Assembly: GCA_963638105.1 (NCBI GenBank)
Contig: CAVHPP010000007.1
Coordinates: 33,700-97,699, forward strand
Direction of reading: 5' to 3'
From: CAG-217 sp963638105
Lineage (GTDB): Bacteria; Bacillota; Clostridia; Oscillospirales; Acutalibacteraceae
DNA length: 64,000 bases
How positions within the stretch are numbered: position 1 is the first letter of the stretch; each line of letters opens with the position of its first letter. A program made the translations under genes and the position numbers. A model generated the notes under the pieces. It did not search any database, had not been told where the DNA came from, and saw nothing but the letters and a program-made list of their open reading frames with translations. Positions 51,345-60,712 of this stretch are shown here, one piece after another.

Positions 51345-53921
51345 TTAAATATCGTCCCGCTTCAGGGTTTCAATAATATTGTCCTTTTTAATTTTATCCA
51401 CAGCGTACAGCAGTGCAATCGCAATCACGGCAAACACCGCCAGCGCCGCCGCCAGATAATAATACCAGCGGAAGGTATAGCCGTAGTCAAAGGAGCCGCC
51501 CAATATCTTGTACATCAGGTAATCCAGTCCCAAGCTAACCGGCAAACCCCATACCAGCGCCATAACGCCGTAGCGAATATTCTCCAAATAAATGGACTTC
51601 TTAAAGGAACGGGGCGTCATACCCACGCTCTTAATCATAGCGAACTCTCGACGCCGCTCCTCCATACCGGAAGAAATGGTATTGATAATGTTCATAACGG
51701 AAATCAGGGTAATCAGCGTAATAAAGCCATAGCCAAAGGTCATCACCACCACATTCAGCGCCTGCATGGTCTGCGCCTGTGCCGCCGCGTCATAGCCGGT
51801 ATGGCTGATGCCGTTTTGTACCTCATCCAGCACATCGGACACCCGGTTATACACATCGTCATGGTCCTGGGCAGTGATATAGTACCGGGCATAGCTGACA
51901 GTATTGCCCTTTGCCAAAACAGACGGAAAATGCACCAGATAGCTGTGCATGGGCACCACCAAAGTGGGGCGCATAAAGCTGCCTAAAAGATTGCTTGCTT
52001 CCTTGTTCATCTGGGCAGCCACCTTTGCCGTGTACTTGGCATACAACTCGTTGCCCTCACTGTCATAGCCCTCCATAGAGCCGGTAAGGGTTTGACCTGC
52101 CAAGCTGCCTTGCAAGGGGTTTAACACCAGTCTTTGCTTCTTCTCCGTTGCCACTTGCACCCGGTTGATTAAAATACCCGTGGGGATTTTGTCATCCTGA
52201 CAAACAGACGGGTCTATGCCTGCCTCCTTTGCCAAGGCGGCAAAGGTGTCGTTGTCCACACCCAACACATTCACGGAGCGGTCCATATTGGCTTTCTTTG
52301 CCTCCGCCGTCAGTTGCTTATCCAAGCCGTCCACCATCATCTGATTATCGGCACAAATACGCATGCTCTCAATTCCGGGCACATCGCTGACCTTCCGATT
52401 AACTTGCTCCACCTGAGAGGCGGTCAACGGCCCGTCGGTATTAAAAATGCACTCGTACACATCAAAGCCCATACCGTCGTACTCATTGTCAAGGGCGTTG
52501 GTGAGCATACCGGTAAAGTTGGCGGTGCTGAGAAACAGAATGACGCTGACTGCCAGGGCAAACACCACCGTGCGGGAGCGCTTGGCGTTGCGCTTGTAGT
52601 TCTTTACCGCCAGCACATCCTCAAAGCCAAAGAGCTTTTGGCGCAGGCGAGAGGTTTTCAGCTTCTTTGCCTTTTTCACCTTCACGGTGTTGGTTTGGCG
52701 CAGCGCCTCAATGGGGGTCACCTTGGACGCCCGGTGCGCCGGGATCCAGGCGGAGATAAAGATGGTTAGGGCGCTGATGAGCACGCTGCCAACTAAAATC
52801 TTCCAGTTCACAATGGCGTGCAGCCGCACACTGTCGCCGGTGGCCACCATAACGGTTTTCATAAAGCTGTTGCTAAGGGCACGCAGGGTAACGGCAATGC
52901 CGCCGATGCCGCAAAGTATACCGATGGGAATACCGATACAGCCTAAAATGAAGCCCTCAAAATACACGCTGCCCCGCTTTTGGGTACGGGTAGCACCCAC
53001 GCTGGCCAGCATACCCAAGTACCGGGCCCGCTGCTGATAAGACACCGCAAAGCTGTCATAGATCATAAACACGGAGGCAAATACGATAATCAGCAAGATA
53101 ACGGCCATAAAGCCGTACAGCGCCCGGGTGATCCCACTGTTCATCTGCACCCCGCTGTACATCAGGTAGTCCGTGTGGGTAGAGAACCGGGTGCCGTCAT
53201 TCGCCTTTACCGCCTCAGCACCGTACAGGGCTTTGGCGGCAGCCTTTATGTCCGTTGGCGTGTTGCTGCCCAAAGGGGCAAACTGCACCTGGGCAATGTA
53301 AGTGCCCATGGCGTCCGTTACCGTATCATCCAGCCCGCAAAAGGCGCTGTAAAAGCCGGTGAGCTGGTTGTCATTCTCCAAAATCCCGCAGATGGTATAG
53401 GTGCGCTGTGCCGTCTCCGGCTCAACCTGCGGATCGGCGGAATAGGTGGTAAAGGGCAAAGTGACCGTGTCACCCACTTTCCACTTTAAGTCATTGCGGG
53501 TGATAAAGCTCTTGGTCACCAGCAGCTCCCGGGCGGTTACCGGCAGGCGGCCGGTGGCGGGCTTCATACTGTATATCGTAAAAAGATTTTGGTTGCAAGC
53601 CAGCACATCGGTGCGGCTTTTGCTGCTGTCCGAATCTGCCTTACTGTTGATCTCGCCCAGATCCATAGACAAACCGATGGCCTTTACATTCTTTTGCTTT
53701 GCCAGGGTCTGCACATCCTTGCTTTTCAGCTCGTTATACTGGGCATGCCAGGCGCCGTCATAAGAGGCGGTGATCTCACCCATGGTGTTCATCAGTGACT
53801 CCACACTGGTAAACACCGCCGTCACCATCGCCACACTGATGATAATGCCAAACAGGGTGATGACGGTGCGCTTTTTGTTCGCCCATAAGTGGCGCCAAGT
53901 TAACTTATTGATGATCTTCAC
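51345..53921 (-). CDS. FtsX/MacB-type ABC transporter permease
   Basis: An 858-residue permease with two FtsX-like units: N-terminal helix, extracellular domain of about 230 residues and three helices (about 270-400), then a second helix, extracellular domain and three helices at the end. Such permeases export antimicrobial peptides or lipids, or pull on envelope proteins. It is paired by ATGA with its ATPase. Confidence 0.93.
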   Translation of the reverse strand: MKIINKLTWRHLWANKKRTVITLFGIIISVAMVTAVFTSVESLMNTMGEITASYDGAWHAQYNELKSKDVQTLAKQKNVKAIGLSMDLGEINSKADSDSSKSRTDVLACNQNLFTIYSMKPATGRLPVTARELLVTKSFITRNDLKWKVGDTVTLPFTTYSADPQVEPETAQRTYTICGILENDNQLTGFYSAFCGLDDTVTDAMGTYIAQVQFAPLGSNTPTDIKAAAKALYGAEAVKANDGTRFSTHTDYLMYSGVQMNSGITRALYGFMAVILLIIVFASVFMIYDSFAVSYQQRARYLGMLASVGATRTQKRGSVYFEGFILGCIGIPIGILCGIGGIAVTLRALSNSFMKTVMVATGDSVRLHAIVNWKILVGSVLISALTIFISAWIPAHRASKVTPIEALRQTNTVKVKKAKKLKTSRLRQKLFGFEDVLAVKNYKRNAKRSRTVVFALAVSVILFLSTANFTGMLTNALDNEYDGMGFDVYECIFNTDGPLTASQVEQVNRKVSDVPGIESMRICADNQMMVDGLDKQLTAEAKKANMDRSVNVLGVDNDTFAALAKEAGIDPSVCQDDKIPTGILINRVQVATEKKQRLVLNPLQGSLAGQTLTGSMEGYDSEGNELYAKYTAKVAAQMNKEASNLLGSFMRPTLVVPMHSYLVHFPSVLAKGNTVSYARYYITAQDHDDVYNRVSDVLDEVQNGISHTGYDAAAQAQTMQALNVVVMTFGYGFITLITLISVMNIINTISSGMEERRREFAMIKSVGMTPRSFKKSIYLENIRYGVMALVWGLPVSLGLDYLMYKILGGSFDYGYTFRWYYYLAAALAVFAVIAIALLYAVDKIKKDNIIETLKRDDI

Positions 53922-54601
53922 TGGCGGATCACCTCATCCTTCACAATTTTGCCGTCCTCAACGGCAATCACCCGGTCTGCGTCCAGCGCAATGCGCTCGT
54001 CATGGGTAATGATAATAACCGTTTGATTCAGCGACTTGTTAAAGCTGCGCAGCAGCTCCACAATTTCTTTTGAGTTTTTGCTGTCCAGATTACCGGTAGG
54101 CTCATCCGCCAACAAAATGGCAGGATTGTTCATCAGCGCACGGCCGATAGACACCCGCTGCTGTTGCCCGCCGGAAAGCTCTGAGGGCAGATGCCCCAGT
54201 CTGTGCTGCAAGCCCAGCACCTGCACCAAGGAATCAAAGTGCGCCCGGTCCACCTTTTTGTCATCCAGCAGCAAGGGCAGCGTCATATTTTCCTCTACGG
54301 TCAAAATCGGAATCAAATTGTAAAACTGATAAATCAGACCGATTTGGCGGCGGCGGAAGATCGCCAGCGCCGTCTCGTCCAGGGTGGTAATATCCGTTCC
54401 GTCCACATACACATGCCCGTCCGTAGGCGTATCCACACCGCCCAGAATATGCAGCAGGGTGCTTTTGCCGGAGCCGGACGGCCCGATGATGGCCACAAAC
54501 TGTCCTTTCGGCACGGTAAAGGACACATCATCCAGCGCCCGTACCTCCGTATCGCCCTTACCGTAAATTTTAGATAAGTGCTCAATTCTCAAAATGTCCA
54601 T
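53918..54601 (-). CDS. MacB/LolD-type ABC ATPase
   Basis: A 227-residue ATPase with Walker A GPSGSGKST, signature LSGGQQQRV and Walker B ILLADEPTGNLDS. The ATG at 54601 follows AAAGGAG. It energises the permease next door. Confidence 0.95.
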   Translation of the reverse strand: MDILRIEHLSKIYGKGDTEVRALDDVSFTVPKGQFVAIIGPSGSGKSTLLHILGGVDTPTDGHVYVDGTDITTLDETALAIFRRRQIGLIYQFYNLIPILTVEENMTLPLLLDDKKVDRAHFDSLVQVLGLQHRLGHLPSELSGGQQQRVSIGRALMNNPAILLADEPTGNLDSKNSKEIVELLRSFNKSLNQTVIIITHDERIALDADRVIAVEDGKIVKDEVIRQ

Positions 54602-54631
54602 AATGGCTCTCCTTTTCGCTTTGTTGCCCTC

Positions 54632-54685
54632 ATTATACCCGGCCAAAGTGTCAGCTCGGTGACAGTTTTGGTGACAATTTTGTCA
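54632..54685 (-). promoter_or_regulatory. activator-type promoter of the ABC operon with direct repeats
   Basis: TATAAT (54637-54632) has no good -35. Just upstream on the plus text are GTGTCA (54648), GTGACA (54659), GTGACA (54671) and TTGTCA (54680), spaced 9-12 bases, as in OmpR-type response-regulator sites. Confidence 0.55.
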
Positions 54686-54783
54686 TCTTTCCCCCTGCGG
54701 GAGATAAGATCCGGCTTTGCTCCGCTTCTTTTATACCATATCTTGTATGCCTCTGGCAAGCACCCACTATTTTGCAAAATCTC

Positions 54784-54812
54784 TTTACAACGGCGGGGGT
54801 TTGTGCTATAAT
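54784..54812 (+). promoter_or_regulatory. promoter of rpsO
   Basis: TTTACA (54784-54789), 17 bases, TATAAT (54807-54812). Confidence 0.8.
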
Positions 54813-54819
54813 TGGCTCG

Positions 54820-54900
54820 CTGTGTACGGATCACACGGTACCGGGTGCAAGCTCCTACGGAGAGTCACCGATCCCGTAACTGTGTCCTCCGCCAATCGGC
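54820..54900 (+). ncRNA. possible S15 autoregulatory leader
   Basis: The leader contains GTGT/ACAC and a nested GGGTG...CTCC/GGAG...CACC stem. S15 binds such leaders in other bacteria; this is unmatched to a model. Confidence 0.4.
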
Positions 54901-54925
54901 AAATACTATAATGAGGTGAAAGATT

Positions 54926-55201
54926 ATGACACAAGCTGAGAAGCAAGAAATCATCAAGGCTTACGCAACCCACGAGGGCGACACCGGTTCTCCCGAGGTA
55001 CAGGTGGCTGTACTGACCACCCGCATCAACGAGCTGACCGAGCACCTGAAGACCCACAAGAAGGATCATCACTCCCGCCGCGGTCTGCTGAAAATGGTTG
55101 GTCACAGACGCAACCTGCTGGTTTATCTTTACAACAAGGATGTAGAGAGATACCGTAGCCTGGTGAAGAAGCTGGGTATCCGCGATACCATCGACAAGTA
55201 A
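54926..55201 (+). CDS. rpsO: 30S ribosomal protein S15
   Basis: A 91-residue S15 with HEGDTGSPEVQVAVLT and HSRRGLLKMVGHRRNLL, the 16S rRNA-binding helices. It is 180 bases upstream of pnp, the conserved bacterial order. TGAGGTG precedes the ATG. Confidence 0.97.
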   Translation: MTQAEKQEIIKAYATHEGDTGSPEVQVAVLTTRINELTEHLKTHKKDHHSRRGLLKMVGHRRNLLVYLYNKDVERYRSLVKKLGIRDTIDK

Positions 55202-55211
55202 GAACGCGCAA

Positions 55212-55246
55212 GCAGACGACGGAGCACTTCTGTCGTCTGCCTTTTT
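55212..55246 (+). terminator. terminator between rpsO and pnp
   Basis: GCAGACGAC/GTCGTCTGC stem, then CTTTTTT. Confidence 0.85.
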
Positions 55247-55270
55247 TGTCCAAGGCAAAATCGTATCTTC

Positions 55271-55348
55271 CAAGGAGGTTCTACTAATAGTAGTAAATTG
55301 AGGTCACCGGGTGCGGCGGCTTGAATTTATTACTATTGTGCCTCCTTG
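55271..55348 (+). ncRNA. pnp leader hairpin
   Basis: Arms 55271-55299 and 55324-55348 pair over about 22 bases (CAAGGAGG/CCTCCTTG, then AATAGTAGTAAATT/AATTTATTACTATT) around a 24-base loop. It resembles the stem cut by RNase III in E. coli pnp autoregulation and also hides an AGGAGG. Confidence 0.65.
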
Positions 55349-55381
55349 ATGATAAATATTATTTATGAAAGAGGTAACCAA

Positions 55382-57595
55382 ATGTTTTTCAAGAACTACA
55401 AAGTTTGGGAAACGGAACTGGCCGGCAGAAAGCTGACCCTGGAGACCGGCAAAATGTGCGGTCTGGCCGGTGCGTCCATTATGGCCCGCTACGGCGACAC
55501 CAATGTGCTGTGTAACGTGACCATGAGCGCCAAACCCCGCGAGGGCGTGGATTTCTTCCCCCTGAGCGTGGATTATGAAGAGAAGATGTATTCCGTGGGT
55601 CGGATCCCCGGTTCTTTCCAGCGCCGTGAGGCTCGTCCTTCCGAGAAGGCCATCCTCACCTCCCGCTGCATTGACCGCCCCATTCGTCCCCTGTTCCCCA
55701 AGGATATGCGCAACGATGTAAGCGTTGTGGCTACCGTAATGAGCGTGGATCCGGATTGCTCTCCGGAGATCACCGCCATGATCGGTGTGTCCGCTGCCAT
55801 TGCCATCTCCGACATTCCGTGGGATGGCCCCATCAGCGGTGTGAATGTGGGTCTGGTAGACGGCCAGATCGTCATCAACCCCACTTTGGAGCAGCGCGCC
55901 CATAATGATCTGAACCTGACCGTGGCTTCCACCGGTGACCTGGTGGCTATGATCGAGGCCGGCGGTAACGAGATCGACGACGACACCATGTTCAACGCCA
56001 TTATGGCCGGTCATGAGGAGAATAAGAAGATCGTTGCCTTCATCAACGGCATTGTTGAGGAAGTGGGCAAGCCCAAGAAGAGCTTCCAGTCCTCCGACCC
56101 GGATCCGGCGATCCTGCAAGAGATCGAGGACTTCTGCATTGAAGATGTGAAGAAGGCTCTGGATACCGACGACAAAAATGTACGCGACGAGCGCCTGCGC
56201 CCCATCTATGACGCAGTGCATGAGAAGTTCGATGATCGCTTCGAGGGCGAAGAGGGCAAGATCGAGGAGATCCTGTACCTGGTACAGAAGCATGTGGTGC
56301 GTGCTTGGCTGAAAGACGAGCACAAGCGTGTGGACGGCCGCGGCATTGACGAAATTCGTCCCCTGAACGCAGAGATTGACCTGCTGGCCAGAGCCCACGG
56401 CTCCGGTATGTTCACCAGAGGCCAAACCCAGGTGCTGTCTGTGACCACCCTTGGCCCCATGAACGACGCCCAGCAGCTGGACGGTCTGGACGAGCAGACC
56501 GAAAAGCGCTATATGCACCACTACAACTTCCCCAGCTACTCTGTGGGTGAAACCAAGCCCTCCAGAGGCCCGGGCCGCCGCGAGATCGGCCACGGCGCAC
56601 TGGCAGAGAAGGCACTGCTGCCGGTTCTGCCCTCTGTGGACGAATTCCCCTACGCCATCCGCGTAGTGTCTGAAGTGCTCAGCTCCAACGGCTCCACCTC
56701 TCAGGGCTCCATCTGCGGCTCCACCCTGTCTCTGATGGCTGCCGGCGTGCCCATTAAGGCACCGGTTGCCGGTATCAGCTGCGGTCTGATCACCGGTGAC
56801 GACGGCGTGTACGGCGACTTTATGACCATGATCGACATTCAGGGTCTGGAAGATTTCTACGGCGACATGGACTTTAAGGTTGCCGGCACAAAGAAGGGCA
56901 TCACCGCCATTCAGATGGACCTGAAGGTGCACGGCCTGACCCCGGAGATCATCAAAGAGGCCTTTGCCAAGACCCATAAGGCCCGCAACTATATTCTGGA
57001 CGAGATCATGCTGCCGGTGATCAGCGAGCCTCGCAAGCAGCTGTCTCCCTACGCACCCAAGATGCTCACCCTGCAGATCGACCCGGACAAGATCGGCGAT
57101 GTAATCGGCAAGGGCGGCAAGGTGATCCAGGAGATCCAGAACACCTACGATGTGAAGATCAACATTGAAGAGGACGGCCGCGTGTTCATCAGCGGTATAG
57201 ATATGGACAAGTGCAACGGCGCTGTGGAAGTGGTGAAGCTGATCGCCACCGACCCGGAAGTGGGCGCCTTCTACAACGGTGTAGTAACCCGCCTGATGAG
57301 CTTCGGCGCATTCGTAGAGATTGCACCGGGCAAAGAGGGTCTGGTTCACATCAGCCGCCTGGATGTAAAACGCACCGAGCGGGTAGAGGATGTAGTGAAT
57401 GTTGGCGACTCCGTTGTGGTTAAGTGCATTGAGATTGACGATCAGGGTCGCATTAACCTGTCCCGTCGGGATGCACTTATTGAGCTGGAGGGTATGACCC
57501 CGGAGAACGAGATCGACGATACCCCCCGCCGCCCCCGCAGAGACGACCACCGCGGTCATGATCGTGACCGCCGCGACCGCCGTCCCCGCAGATAA
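55382..57595 (+). CDS. pnp: polynucleotide phosphorylase
   Basis: A 737-residue 3'-5' exoribonuclease: two RNase PH domains (FFPLSVDYEEKMYSVGRIPGS; GSTSQGSICGSTLSLMAAGV), a KH domain (IGKGGKVIQEIQ) and an S1 domain, with an Arg/Asp-rich tail. The ATG at 55382 follows AGAGGTAACCAA; an earlier ATG lies within the leader. It degrades mRNA and is the core of the degradosome. Confidence 0.97.
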   Translation: MFFKNYKVWETELAGRKLTLETGKMCGLAGASIMARYGDTNVLCNVTMSAKPREGVDFFPLSVDYEEKMYSVGRIPGSFQRREARPSEKAILTSRCIDRPIRPLFPKDMRNDVSVVATVMSVDPDCSPEITAMIGVSAAIAISDIPWDGPISGVNVGLVDGQIVINPTLEQRAHNDLNLTVASTGDLVAMIEAGGNEIDDDTMFNAIMAGHEENKKIVAFINGIVEEVGKPKKSFQSSDPDPAILQEIEDFCIEDVKKALDTDDKNVRDERLRPIYDAVHEKFDDRFEGEEGKIEEILYLVQKHVVRAWLKDEHKRVDGRGIDEIRPLNAEIDLLARAHGSGMFTRGQTQVLSVTTLGPMNDAQQLDGLDEQTEKRYMHHYNFPSYSVGETKPSRGPGRREIGHGALAEKALLPVLPSVDEFPYAIRVVSEVLSSNGSTSQGSICGSTLSLMAAGVPIKAPVAGISCGLITGDDGVYGDFMTMIDIQGLEDFYGDMDFKVAGTKKGITAIQMDLKVHGLTPEIIKEAFAKTHKARNYILDEIMLPVISEPRKQLSPYAPKMLTLQIDPDKIGDVIGKGGKVIQEIQNTYDVKINIEEDGRVFISGIDMDKCNGAVEVVKLIATDPEVGAFYNGVVTRLMSFGAFVEIAPGKEGLVHISRLDVKRTERVEDVVNVGDSVVVKCIEIDDQGRINLSRRDALIELEGMTPENEIDDTPRRPRRDDHRGHDRDRRDRRPRR

Positions 57596-57614
57596 GGCGT
57601 AAAATCGTATAGCA

Positions 57615-57649
57615 AAAGACCGATACCGTAAATGGTATCGGTCTTTTTT
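57615..57649 (+). terminator. terminator of pnp
   Basis: AAGACCGATACC/GGTATCGGTCTT stem, then TTTTT. Confidence 0.9.
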
Positions 57650-57675
57650 GTTGAGGGGAGAGTTATAAAAGAATA

Positions 57676-57815
57676 ATCCCTCAGTCAGCTACGCTGACAG
57701 CTCCCTTTACAAGGGAGCCTGATCGGTTTGCCCCCCTTGCAAAGGGGGGAAGCGGCGCAGCCGCAGGGGGGATTGCACCGGAGGTGCCCCAATCCCTGCC
57801 CGACGGAGGGATTTA
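57676..57815. repeat. composite dispersed repeat between pnp and metH
   Basis: A chain of palindromes: CAGCTACGCTG, CTCCCTTTACAAGGGAG, CCCCCCTTGCAAAGGGGGG and GCGGCGCAGCCGC. It continues into the metH end and matches 39955-40090 and 48277-48317. Confidence 0.75.
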
Positions 57816-57819
57816 CCTT

Positions 57820-60141
57820 TTATTCAATCCCAAAATGTGCTTTGGCCAGACGCACGGTCTCCATGGCGTCCTTGGCGTAATGATCCGCGTGGATCATCTC
57901 CGCATAAGAGCGGGTAAGCACCGCACCGCCAACGATCACCTTGGCATTGGTGTTCTTGTGCACCAGCTCAATGGTACGCTCCATGGCCGGTACGGTGGTG
58001 GTCATCAGCGCAGACAGTCCCACAAGCGTGGCGTTATTGTCCTGCACCGCCTGGAGCACCGTTTCCTCCGGCACATCCTTGCCCAGATCCAGCACATCAA
58101 AACCGTAGTTCTCCAGCAGCACCTTCACGATATTTTTGCCAATATCGTGAATATCGCCGTGCACGGTGGCAAGCACAATTTTGTGGGGGCTTTTCTTTTG
58201 CTGGCCGGTGGTGCGCAGCTTTTCCTTGATCACATCAAAAGCAGATTTGGCCGCGTCTGCGCTCATCAGCAGCTGGGGCAGAAATACTTTATTCTTCTCA
58301 AAGCCGTCGCCCACCACATCCAGTGCCGGGATAATATGCTCGTTGATGATTTGCAAGCTGTCCTGCTCTTCCAGCAGCCCGGCAGCGCACCGGCCCGCCT
58401 CCTTGCGCATACCTTTGATAATGGCGGTTTTCAGATCCACCGTGGTGCCTGCGGGCGTAGCCGCCGCCGTCTCCGTCACCGAGGCGATATAGTCCTGGCA
58501 GTTGTCGTCCAGCCCCGCCAGGGCGTTGTAGCTGTAATAGGCGTTCATCATGGCGTCGCTGAGGGGGTTCATGATCCCGGCGGACAGCCCCGCCTCCAGC
58601 GCCAGGGTAAAGAACGCGGTATTGATCATCTCCCGCTTGGGCAGACCAAAGGAAATATTGCTGACGCCCAGAGTGGTGGCAACGCCCAGCTGGTGGCGCA
58701 GTACCCGCACCGCCTTTAGCGTTTCAATGGCGTTGCGTTTGTCCGTGCTGACGGTCATCACCAGCGCGTCAAACACCAGCTGGTGCTTAGGAATACCGTA
58801 TTCCGCAGCGGTGGCAATGATCTTCTTGGCAATGGCAATGCGCCCTTCTGCCGTAGGGGGAATGCCGCTCTCGTCCAAGCACAGGCACACCACCACGGCA
58901 CCGTACTTCTTCACCAACGGAAAGACGGCGTGCATACTCTCCTGCTTGCCGTTAACGGAGTTGAGCATGGCCTTGCCGTTATAATGGCGCAGGCCCACTT
59001 CCATAGCCTCCACATCGGAGGTGTCGATTTGCAGCGGCAGATCCAGCACCCCTTGCAGGGCAAACAGCGCCTGCTGCATCATAGCCGGCTCGTCAATCTC
59101 CGGCAAGCCTACATTTACATCCAAAATATGGGCGCCCTTATCTTTTTGGGCAATGCCCTCTTTGATAAGATAGTTAATATCCTTTTCCCGCAGGGCGGCT
59201 TTCATCAGCTTTTTGCCGGTGGGGTTGATCCGCTCGCCTACGATCACCGGCTTTTTGCCCAGCTCCACCGTGTGGGAATAACTACTCACCAGGGTGCGAG
59301 GCGCCGGGGTGTGCACCACCGCGGGAATATCCTTCACCCGGTCGATCATCTTTGCAATATGCGCCGGAGTGGTACCGCAGCAGCCGCCCAGATAGCTGAC
59401 CCCCAGCTTGGCAATGGCCTCCATCTTCTCCGCAAAGGCCTCCGGGTCCACATTATACACCGTCTCACCGTTAACAGACTCCGGCAGCCCGGCGTTGGGG
59501 TTCACGATGATGGGCAGGCAGGTCAACTCCCGCAGCTGCGCCACCAGGGGCAGCATTTGATCCGGTCCCATGGAGCAGTTAAAGCCCAGGGCGTCTACCC
59601 CCAGACCCTCCAGCATGGTCACCGCCGTTTCAATATCCGCGCCGGTAAGCAGCCGCCCTTTTTCGTCCATGATCATGGTGGTGAATACCGGCAGGTCACA
59701 ATTCTCCTTGGCCGCCAGCACCGCCGCCTTCAACTCCAACGTATCGCTCATAGTCTCAATGAGCACCAAATCCGCCCCGGGAGCACCGGCACGAATGGTG
59801 CGGGCAAACAGGTCGTAGGCGTCGTCAAAAGCCAACTCGCCCATAGGCTGAAGCAGCTTGCCCAAAGGGCCAATATCCAGCACCACTTTCTTTCCGGTGC
59901 GGCGCACCAGCGCGGTGGCTGCCTGCACCAGTTCCTCTACATTGTCAAACTTCAGGCCGTTGGCGCCAAAGGTATTGGTGCTGATAAACTCTGCTCCCGC
60001 GTCCGCATACGCCTGATGAATGGCGGCGATCTCCTCCGGATGGGTCAGGTTCAACGGCTCCGGCAACTCACCGGGGCCAAGCAAACCGGCTGCCTGGAGC
60101 ATGGTGCCCATACCGCCGTCAAAAAAGCGAATCTTATTCAT
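57820..60141 (-). CDS. metH: cobalamin-dependent methionine synthase, without activation domain
   Basis: A 773-residue MetH with the homocysteine-binding domain (GFNCSMGPDQM and GGCCGTTP Cys, zinc ligands), pterin-binding TIM barrel, cobalamin cap (about 580-640) and B12 domain (GDIHDIGKN, the base-off His). It methylates homocysteine from methyl-tetrahydrofolate. The C-terminal SAM/activation domain of full MetH is absent and is encoded separately by the gene at 60134. GGAGGACAAGCGC precedes the ATG. Confidence 0.95.
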   Translation of the reverse strand: MNKIRFFDGGMGTMLQAAGLLGPGELPEPLNLTHPEEIAAIHQAYADAGAEFISTNTFGANGLKFDNVEELVQAATALVRRTGKKVVLDIGPLGKLLQPMGELAFDDAYDLFARTIRAGAPGADLVLIETMSDTLELKAAVLAAKENCDLPVFTTMIMDEKGRLLTGADIETAVTMLEGLGVDALGFNCSMGPDQMLPLVAQLRELTCLPIIVNPNAGLPESVNGETVYNVDPEAFAEKMEAIAKLGVSYLGGCCGTTPAHIAKMIDRVKDIPAVVHTPAPRTLVSSYSHTVELGKKPVIVGERINPTGKKLMKAALREKDINYLIKEGIAQKDKGAHILDVNVGLPEIDEPAMMQQALFALQGVLDLPLQIDTSDVEAMEVGLRHYNGKAMLNSVNGKQESMHAVFPLVKKYGAVVVCLCLDESGIPPTAEGRIAIAKKIIATAAEYGIPKHQLVFDALVMTVSTDKRNAIETLKAVRVLRHQLGVATTLGVSNISFGLPKREMINTAFFTLALEAGLSAGIMNPLSDAMMNAYYSYNALAGLDDNCQDYIASVTETAAATPAGTTVDLKTAIIKGMRKEAGRCAAGLLEEQDSLQIINEHIIPALDVVGDGFEKNKVFLPQLLMSADAAKSAFDVIKEKLRTTGQQKKSPHKIVLATVHGDIHDIGKNIVKVLLENYGFDVLDLGKDVPEETVLQAVQDNNATLVGLSALMTTTVPAMERTIELVHKNTNAKVIVGGAVLTRSYAEMIHADHYAKDAMETVRLAKAHFGIE

Positions 60142-60712
60142 GCGCTTGTCCTCCGTCCTGGGGTTCAATACCGATAATGGCCGTTACGCTCTTGGTGGGG
60201 ATCATTTGGCAGGTGTCGCTCAGGGTCAGCCCAATGCGCTTGGTCAGATCCAGCAGGGCAAAAATCTTGCGCTGCTCGGTAATATCCAAATCAAAATAGC
60301 CCGGCGAATACCGCTGCCGCAGGGTCAGCCCCCCGGCGCGCAGCCGGTCCTCAATGCTGTCACAGACCTCCTCAATCTTAGAGGCCAGCACCGCCTGCAT
60401 CACTGCGCCTCGGGCAATACCGTCCACCGAGTAGGTACGCAGCAGCCGATCGCACTCAAAGCCCAAAGTGGCACCGAAAATGCACACCCGGTCGCACCCG
60501 GCAATGGTTTGGGCCAGGCGGCGGCTCTTTAGGGTAAAGCCCTCCACCTCCAGCGCGTCCTCCGTCACCCGGCAGGGAAAGATCCGCTCCAGGGTGCGGG
60601 GCTGCACCGTGGCGTCCACTTCCGCCATACAGTCGTCGATCAGCGCCAGCAACCGGGGATCCTCCACCCGTGAGGCGGTGCGCAGATAGTGTAAAATCTC
60701 TGTCTTATTCAT
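60134..60712 (-). CDS. stand-alone MetH activation-domain protein
   Basis: A 192-residue protein resembling the MetH reactivation domain, which binds SAM to remethylate inactive cob(II)alamin. The segment GFTLKSRRLAQTIAGCDRVCIFGATLG and RYSPGYFDLDITEQRKIFALL fits; only the C-terminal function is present. It overlaps metH by 8 bases and metF by 8 bases, so the proteins are made together. Confidence 0.85.
   Translation of the reverse strand: MNKTEILHYLRTASRVEDPRLLALIDDCMAEVDATVQPRTLERIFPCRVTEDALEVEGFTLKSRRLAQTIAGCDRVCIFGATLGFECDRLLRTYSVDGIARGAVMQAVLASKIEEVCDSIEDRLRAGGLTLRQRYSPGYFDLDITEQRKIFALLDLTKRIGLTLSDTCQMIPTKSVTAIIGIEPQDGGQAHE

Noticed and set aside
54813..54925. Second promoter TATAAT at about 54906
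   Set aside because: It is only about 15 bases before the rpsO start and inside the leader with no -35.
55304..57559. A 751-codon frame opposite pnp
   Set aside because: It is antisense to a confirmed PNPase, has no family motifs and no ribosome site; it reflects GC-biased third positions.
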